DNA of 19,891 nt from Bacteroidota bacterium. GTDB taxonomy: Bacteria > Bacteroidota > Bacteroidia > UBA7662 > CANHCV01. The position numbers and the translations under genes are program-made. The stretch spans positions 1 to 19,891 of the forward strand of contig JAIYBD010000155.1 of NCBI GenBank assembly GCA_027488715.1, written 5' to 3'. Under the pieces are notes generated by a model, which was given only the letters and a program-made list of their open reading frames with translations, ran no database searches and was not told the origin of the DNA. This document shows positions 15,674-19,891 of the stretch, piece after piece. How positions within the stretch are numbered: position 1 is the stretch's first letter; every line of letters begins with the position of its first letter.

Positions 15674-16323
15674 TCCAGAATCCCTCGTTTTTCTTGTTTA
15701 TTTTTAGCGAAATCCTCTGTTTCGTACCCCTTGATTCGTTTAGGAGTAACCAGTGCTGGCTGAAATACTGCATTTCCCAATTGACGAACATCCAATGGGT
15801 TAGGAAGCCCTTGTGGATATCGAGCGAACTGATACAACTCATTTTTATGCAGGTTGCCCTCGTTGTATTGGTAGGCCTTGCTTCCCGCAATCGCAACAGC
15901 ACCCGAAACGATGAGATTAAGCGGAAATGAAATAGAGGAAATCACCCCATGTCCGAAGGTGATCACCGTTGCCCCCATCATAGCAGCGTATTTCCGTGAT
16001 CGAGCATACTTAATGGTGAAACCATTGACCTCACTCATGGGAAAGAAATAAAAATTACCTGAATCGATGGTTTGGATGGGGTTTTTTATTCTGGGGAATG
16101 GACTAAGTGCCTGAGCATCTTCCTTATTGAAATTCCTCAAAACCCACACTCCGGAGTCGTTTGCAGCAATCAACTCTCCTTGTAGTCGATATCCCTTTCC
16201 ATCACTAATTTTGATTTGTGCGCCATAAGGGTTGTAATGCATTTGATCGTACCGAGGCAACACCTTACTTCCCGCACATCCCACGAGAAGAAATCCAAAA
16301 AGAAATAGGTTAACGATTTTCAT
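15670..16323 (-). CDS. Conserved hypothetical lipoprotein
   Basis: Function unknown. From the ATG at 16323 the protein has 217 residues and a lipoprotein signal peptide (MKIVNLFLFGFLLVGC, lipobox LVGC, acylated Cys16). The segment GYRLQGELIAANDSGVWVL resembles a short beta-rich module common in Bacteroidota lipoproteins. It is followed by a basic stretch (KYARSRKY) and a long hydrophobic region (about 117-148, including FGHGVISSISFPLNLIVSG), then FARYPQGLPNP. I recall similar 'HG...PxNLIV...FARFPQG' proteins across Bacteroidota, with no role assigned. The frame is open 20 codons further upstream, but those lie in the preceding gene and would bury the signal peptide. The start overlaps the upstream gene by 14 nt and the end overlaps GH97 by 4 nt. 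Confidence 0.8.
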   Translation of the reverse strand: MKIVNLFLFGFLLVGCAGSKVLPRYDQMHYNPYGAQIKISDGKGYRLQGELIAANDSGVWVLRNFNKEDAQALSPFPRIKNPIQTIDSGNFYFFPMSEVNGFTIKYARSRKYAAMMGATVITFGHGVISSISFPLNLIVSGAVAIAGSKAYQYNEGNLHKNELYQFARYPQGLPNPLDVRQLGNAVFQPALVTPKRIKGYETEDFAKNKQEKRGILE

Positions 16324-17899
16324 ACACCACTTTTTTATCGGAATACCTCGAATCCCAAAATTCTCGCTCCATGGTTTTTTCAAATTCTTTGTAGTTATTT
16401 GCCTCAGATCTGAAATACGATTCCGGTGCTACGCCCATTCGGGTTAATCGCTGAATATTTTTGTCTTTTACCCAGGCAGAACGACTCCATTCGAGGTAAT
16501 AACCTTCAGATTCGAGAAATGCCACCCAAGAATTTCCGGCCGACGGCAACGAAAATTTCCACGTAAACTGCTGGCCGGGTGTTGTTACCAAAGGATTTTC
16601 CTTGTTGGGTAGAGAAACCAAATTACCCGAATTCCGATCATTCAACCCCATCGGTTCGATGACCTGGGGTGTTACTTCTTTTTCGATATGCACCAATTGG
16701 GCAGCGTCAATTCTCCATAAGCCTTGGTTCATGGTCAATCGAACTTTTACTCGGTGTTGGGATGAAAATTGCGGAAGCTGAATCATTTGGTTTTCAATGG
16801 CGATGGGGCCAAATTCTGAGAATTCACCCGCACTTTTCCAAGTTTGGGTTGCCTCATCGTAAACCGAAACCTCGATTCCACCAAGGGAGGATTGAATTCG
16901 CTGAAATCGTTTTAAAAACGGACCTCCTTTGGCATCCATTTCGGCGAAAATTGCTGCAAAATCATTGCCCATATCATCCATCGCCGAATAAAATAAATAG
17001 GTCGACATTAACGTTTGGCGGAAATGCAGCTGAAATCCCAAATCCTTAATTTCCTTGGTTTCAAATTCCAAATCGATGTGCTCGCGGTGTTTCATGGATT
17101 TGGGATGGGCCAAAGAAAATCGTTCAAAATGATCGGGCGATAAAAGGGCCGGCAAAACATCGCCCTCCAAGCCGGTAGCCTTGATGGGATTGATTTTGTT
17201 ATTGACCGAGTAAAACCGATGATTTGACCCTTGAAGAACTGTTTTTCCGACTTCCTTTGGAAAGATTTTCAGTCGTACTCCACGCACTACATGAGTTTCC
17301 ATGGCCTCGTTTTTCATGGTAATATCCAAGTTAGACGTAGCAGGCAAGTTCGGCAGGGCGTCTGCATCGGTGTAGGCCAATCGAGGTAAAATGGCCGAAC
17401 TGAACCCCTCGGCATCGGAATAATGATAATTGGCATTCGGGTTCAGATAAAACGTTGGACAAGACCCAAAACAAGCCTTTGGATTCATGATGCAATACAC
17501 GCCCAACGCCACATCGGCAATTCCCAAAACCGTTAATGCCCCAATTCTACCGGCTTCCGGATTTTTCAATTTCCGGTTGGTTTCGAAAAGGGAAACCGAA
17601 GAAATGGGAATTTTGCACTCACCAACAACCGGATTTCTTCGGTACACATCGTAATGAACACCGCGCCCAACGATAAACTGCTGGGAGGAATCCAATTTCC
17701 ATTGGTTCTCCCAAATCACAACTTCACCATTTTTCAGGTGGGCTTTTAAAAACGGGGGTTGTTTTAAGTTATTCGTACGATCCAACAATTCGTTGGCAGA
17801 GTCGTAGGTTGTCCGAAAATAATACGTTTGGCAAGAAACCAACACAAGCAACAACAGCAAGAGCGGAACTTGCCAACTTCGGTTCGCAGATCTTTTCAT
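16310..17899 (-). CDS. Large conserved hypothetical lipoprotein with CFGSC motif
   Basis: Function unknown. From the ATG at 17899 the protein has 529 residues, with a lipoprotein signal (MKRSANRSWQVPLLLLLLVL, then VSC; acylated Cys23). In order: a beta-rich N-terminal part (about 45-110), a hydrophobic helix (about 118-137, IGALTVLGIADVALGVYCI), then CFGSCPTFYL with Cys143 and Cys147, then AEGFSSAILPRL and TMKNEAMETHVVRGV. The C-terminus has GYYLEWSRSAWV and EKTMEREFWDSRY. I recall proteins with CFGSCPTFY plus AEGFSS as a Bacteroidota family without a function. The start fits the lipobox; the open frame extends 36 codons further into the previous gene. It follows that gene by 32 nt. Confidence 0.8.
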   Translation of the reverse strand: MKRSANRSWQVPLLLLLLVLVSCQTYYFRTTYDSANELLDRTNNLKQPPFLKAHLKNGEVVIWENQWKLDSSQQFIVGRGVHYDVYRRNPVVGECKIPISSVSLFETNRKLKNPEAGRIGALTVLGIADVALGVYCIMNPKACFGSCPTFYLNPNANYHYSDAEGFSSAILPRLAYTDADALPNLPATSNLDITMKNEAMETHVVRGVRLKIFPKEVGKTVLQGSNHRFYSVNNKINPIKATGLEGDVLPALLSPDHFERFSLAHPKSMKHREHIDLEFETKEIKDLGFQLHFRQTLMSTYLFYSAMDDMGNDFAAIFAEMDAKGGPFLKRFQRIQSSLGGIEVSVYDEATQTWKSAGEFSEFGPIAIENQMIQLPQFSSQHRVKVRLTMNQGLWRIDAAQLVHIEKEVTPQVIEPMGLNDRNSGNLVSLPNKENPLVTTPGQQFTWKFSLPSAGNSWVAFLESEGYYLEWSRSAWVKDKNIQRLTRMGVAPESYFRSEANNYKEFEKTMEREFWDSRYSDKKVVYENR

Positions 17900-17931
17900 G
17901 GTAGATGATTTGAAAGGCAATTTAGCAAATT

Positions 17932-18696
17932 TTATTGATTCGTTTCGTCCTTGATAAAAAATGGACTTCGCTCCAGTTTCAACTGTTGAAAGAAGTAACA
18001 GAGCCAATTAAATTCAGGAGAAAAATTGTCGGCATGTACGCGGATAACCTTTCCAGATCGCCTATAAAATTCAACGGTTTGGGCATACAAATCTTGAGGA
18101 AGATCCCAAATGGCTGGTTGTTTTTCAAAGTTAGAACAATGCATCAACTGTTCTAGCTTGTTCAATTCATACCCATTCATGGTGAAGAAATACGTTCCTA
18201 ACGGATCGGCACGATAAATTCCTCGATATTCCACAACACCATCAGGCGTAATCTTTAGCCGAAAATTTTCACAGTTTCCAAAACAAGGATGGCTGGTATA
18301 AACAACGGAATCCCATCGACCTAAACTCTTCCAAAAAAGCGAAGTATGCTGCAGTATTTTTACCGAATTCACTGCCTCATAGGGATGCTGAAGAACCTGA
18401 ATTTTAATAGAATCAGTTCCCCACCTTTCCAAAACCCTAAACTTGATATCGCCCTTCCACGAAGGCAAATCTTTAGGATTGGCCTTTAAGATAAAGGTAT
18501 CCTTTGAAATGAAATACGGTTGGTACAAATACCGTGTTTGGTAATTAGCACGATTACCTAGAAATGATAATCCAAAACCATCTTGAGCAATCCATTCACC
18601 TTCCATCTTGCGTTGAAATCGTTTTTTGGGAGCGGTTTGCGAATTTCCTTGATAAAGGACCAACAAGAAAGAAACGAAAAGGAATAGTGTTCTCAT
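17932..18696 (-). CDS. Secreted DUF6438-like protein with CFGNC motif
   Basis: Function unknown. From the ATG at 18696 the protein has 254 residues and a signal peptide (MRTLFLFVSFLLVLYQGNSQ, cleavage near residue 20). Residues 30-125 look beta-rich (EGEWIAQDGFGLSFLGNR and so on). The segment HPCFGNCENFRLKITPDGVVEYRG (Cys138, Cys142) matches the pattern CFGxCPxYxxxIxxDGxVxYxG that I associate with DUF6438, here with Glu in place of the usual Pro. The frame is open 45 codons further upstream, but that would overlap the divergent marC gene and bury the signal peptide. It is the first gene of the four-gene operon. Confidence 0.75.
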   Translation of the reverse strand: MRTLFLFVSFLLVLYQGNSQTAPKKRFQRKMEGEWIAQDGFGLSFLGNRANYQTRYLYQPYFISKDTFILKANPKDLPSWKGDIKFRVLERWGTDSIKIQVLQHPYEAVNSVKILQHTSLFWKSLGRWDSVVYTSHPCFGNCENFRLKITPDGVVEYRGIYRADPLGTYFFTMNGYELNKLEQLMHCSNFEKQPAIWDLPQDLYAQTVEFYRRSGKVIRVHADNFSPEFNWLCYFFQQLKLERSPFFIKDETNQ

Positions 18697-18700
18697 GGTG

Positions 18701-18715
18701 GCAAAAGGTTTTTGC
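18701..18715. repeat. Short inverted repeat in the divergent intergenic region
   Basis: GCAAAA-GGT-TTTTGC is a perfect inverted repeat with 6-nt arms and a 3-nt spacer. It overlaps the upstream element of the marC promoter and lies 4 nt from the start codon of the divergent DUF6438-like gene. It could be an operator, a leader hairpin or chance in AT-rich DNA. Confidence 0.3.
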
Positions 18716-18743
18716 AAAGGAAAGAAATTGGATGGTAACTTTG
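18711..18743 (+). promoter_or_regulatory. Promoter of marC
   Basis: TTTG (18711-18714), a 21-nt spacer and TAACTTTG (18736-18743) match the Bacteroidota promoter pattern. The predicted RNA start is near 18747, only about 2 nt before the marC ATG at 18749. The intergenic region to the divergent gene is just 52 nt. No clear promoter is seen on the minus strand; the best match (TTCCTTTG, 18722-18715, with a 24-nt spacer to TTG) is weak. Confidence 0.55.
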
Positions 18744-18748
18744 CACCA

Positions 18749-19375
18749 ATGGAAACATATTTATACGCAATTTCGGCCATTTTTTCCATGGTCAATCCCT
18801 TGGGAGCGGTGCCTGTTTTCTTGGCACTCACCGAAGGTGATCCCGCTCCTCACATCAAAAAACAAATTCGAAGGGCATCTTTTTACATGCTGGGAATCAT
18901 GCTGATTTTCTTTTTTGGTGGGACTTTCATTCTGAAGTTTTTTGGCATCACGGTAGAAGGAATGCGCATCGCTGGTGGACTCATCATTGCCCGTTCAGGG
19001 TTCGACTTGATGTCGGCCAAATCCCGAGGCGAAAAAGCCATTTCAAAAAAAGCGCAAGAAGATGCCAAAGCCCGAAACGACATTGCCTTTTCTCCACTTG
19101 CCATGCCCATTTTGGCCGGCCCGGGAGCCATCGCACTTATGATTGGATTGGCGAAAGAAAACAGCGGATTGGTCGATAATTCGGCCATCGTTTCGGCCAT
19201 CATTTCGGTTTCGGTTCTCACCTTTCTCATTTTAACCTATGCTCCTTTGCTCATGAAACTCCTCGGAGAATCGGGAGCATCGGCCATGAGCAAAATGATG
19301 GGTTTCATTTCCCTGTGCATTGGAGTTCAATTCGTGATCAATGGGGTAAAACCCATCCTCAATCAAATCCTATAA
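18749..19375 (+). CDS. MarC/YchE family inner-membrane protein
   Basis: This is a multi-pass membrane protein of the MarC family, whose function is not established; the old link to multidrug resistance was not upheld. From the ATG at 18749 (METYLYAISAIFSMVNPLGA) it has 208 residues and about six membrane segments, near 5-27, 46-66, 70-88, 113-135, 143-165 and 184-205. The family motifs NPLGAVPVF in segment one and SPLAMPILAGPGAI in segment four are present. A start 18 codons upstream would span the promoter and add charged residues not seen in the family. Loop 89-112 is strongly charged (KSRGEKAISKKAQEDAK). paaN starts 1 nt after its stop. Confidence 0.88.
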   Translation: METYLYAISAIFSMVNPLGAVPVFLALTEGDPAPHIKKQIRRASFYMLGIMLIFFFGGTFILKFFGITVEGMRIAGGLIIARSGFDLMSAKSRGEKAISKKAQEDAKARNDIAFSPLAMPILAGPGAIALMIGLAKENSGLVDNSAIVSAIISVSVLTFLILTYAPLLMKLLGESGASAMSKMMGFISLCIGVQFVINGVKPILNQIL

Positions 19376-19376
19376 C

Positions 19377-19891
19377 ATGATCGCATCTTCTTGGTTTAAT
19401 CAACATTCTTCACTGCTTCAAGATGCCATAAAGGCCGAAAAGAGTCGCGGATTTTATACGCCTTTCCCCGAAAATCCTAAAGCCTATCCCGCAGAGTCGG
19501 ACGAAAAAGGAAAGCTGGCCTTTTTATCGAAAATGAATACCGATTTTGATGAATTGTTGCAAACCCGTCCTTCCCGCTTTGAAGGCGAGGAAATTTCCCC
19601 TTGGTTAGGAACCGGAATCGGAATCAAATACCCCATTTTCCCCGATAAATTATTGGTTCTTCAAGCCAACCAAGCCGGCGCAACGTGGAAGAATTTTTCC
19701 GTGAACGACCGCGCCGGAATCTTACTGGAATCTTTGCACCGGGCACAAGAACGATTTTTCGAAATTGCTCACGCCACCATGCACACCACCGGCCAATCGC
19801 TCATGATGGCTTTTCAAGCATCGGGTCCGCATGCGGCCGATCGCGCATTGGAAGTTTTGGCTGTGGGTTACGAGCAATTGAATCGCTATCC
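19377..19891 (+). CDS. paaN: PaaN-like aldehyde dehydrogenase, N-terminal part (runs off right edge)
   Basis: PaaN proteins (about 550 residues in full) are aldehyde-dehydrogenase-like enzymes linked to aerobic phenylacetate degradation; the exact step they catalyse is less certain than for PaaZ. Here 171 complete codons are visible. The evidence is the family segment FFEIAHATMHTTGQSLMMAF followed by QASGPHAADRALE (about residues 127-159) and the upstream GEEISPWLGTGIGIKYPI. The catalytic Cys/Glu region lies beyond the window. The ATG is 1 nt after the marC stop (TAACATG), so translation is probably coupled. No other paa gene is in view. A related aldehyde dehydrogenase with another substrate is possible. 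Confidence 0.72.
   Translation, partial: MIASSWFNQHSSLLQDAIKAEKSRGFYTPFPENPKAYPAESDEKGKLAFLSKMNTDFDELLQTRPSRFEGEEISPWLGTGIGIKYPIFPDKLLVLQANQAGATWKNFSVNDRAGILLESLHRAQERFFEIAHATMHTTGQSLMMAFQASGPHAADRALEVLAVGYEQLNRY

Noticed and set aside
16324..16383. 20-codon upstream extension of the small lipoprotein
   Set aside because: It lies inside the preceding gene and would put the lipobox too far from the N-terminus for a lipoprotein signal.
13664..18696. Polysaccharide utilisation locus
   Set aside because: A GH97 enzyme and lipoproteins are present, but there is no SusC-like porin, SusD-like binder or sensor-regulator in the window.
18697..18831. 45-codon upstream extension of the DUF6438-like gene
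   Set aside because: It would overlap the divergent marC start and place the signal peptide internally.
18749..19375. Antibiotic-resistance gene call for marC
   Set aside because: The MarC family was named from a locus, and its role in resistance was not confirmed; the sequence shows only a generic MarC membrane protein.

Overview
This window looks like the chromosome of a member of the phylum Bacteroidota, probably order Flavobacteriales; genus is not decidable. The signs are: the best promoters match the Bacteroidota pattern (TTTG or TTG, about 20 nt, TAnnTTTG); most genes lack a Shine-Dalgarno sequence; tuf is absent from the str cluster; there is a SusB-like GH97 enzyme; and lipoproteins of Bacteroidota-type families are present.

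Positions 1-12240 (minus strand) hold a fused str-S10-spc ribosomal superoperon of 25 genes: rpsL, rpsG, fusA, rpsJ, rplC, rplD, rplW, rplB, rpsS, rplV, rpsC, rplP, rpmC, rpsQ, rplN, rplX, rplE, rpsN, rpsH, rplF, rplR, rpsE, rpmD, rplO and the 5' end of secY, which runs off the left edge. No gap between genes exceeds 21 nt. A near-consensus promoter lies upstream of rpsL, followed almost at the predicted RNA start by a small hairpin. The segment rpsJ-secY has no leader of its own, so the cluster is probably one transcription unit with many translationally coupled start sites.

Positions 12154-12356 form the divergent intergenic region between rpsL and pepP. PepP (12357-13655, plus strand) is a complete M24B Xaa-Pro aminopeptidase with all five metal ligands. 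It converges on the next operon with only 8 nt between stop codons.

Positions 13664-18696 (minus strand) hold a tightly packed four-gene envelope operon, in transcription order: a secreted DUF6438-like protein with a CFGNC motif, a large lipoprotein with a CFGSC motif, a small lipoprotein, and a secreted GH97 inverting alpha-glucosidase. The last three overlap each other by 14 and 4 nt. The two cysteine-motif proteins and the small lipoprotein have no known function. This is the least explained part of the window.

Positions 18749-19891 (plus strand) hold a MarC-family inner-membrane protein with a promoter so close to its start codon that the mRNA may be leaderless. One nucleotide after it comes the 5' part of a PaaN-like aldehyde dehydrogenase that runs off the right edge.

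I saw no tRNA or rRNA gene, insertion sequence, CRISPR array or prophage gene. I found no convincing new defence or mobile system. The most interesting leads are a 13-nt perfect complementarity between the rpsL leader and the fusA start region, the 5'-terminal hairpin, two rare consensus Shine-Dalgarno sequences inside coding tails, and the CFGxC envelope operon.
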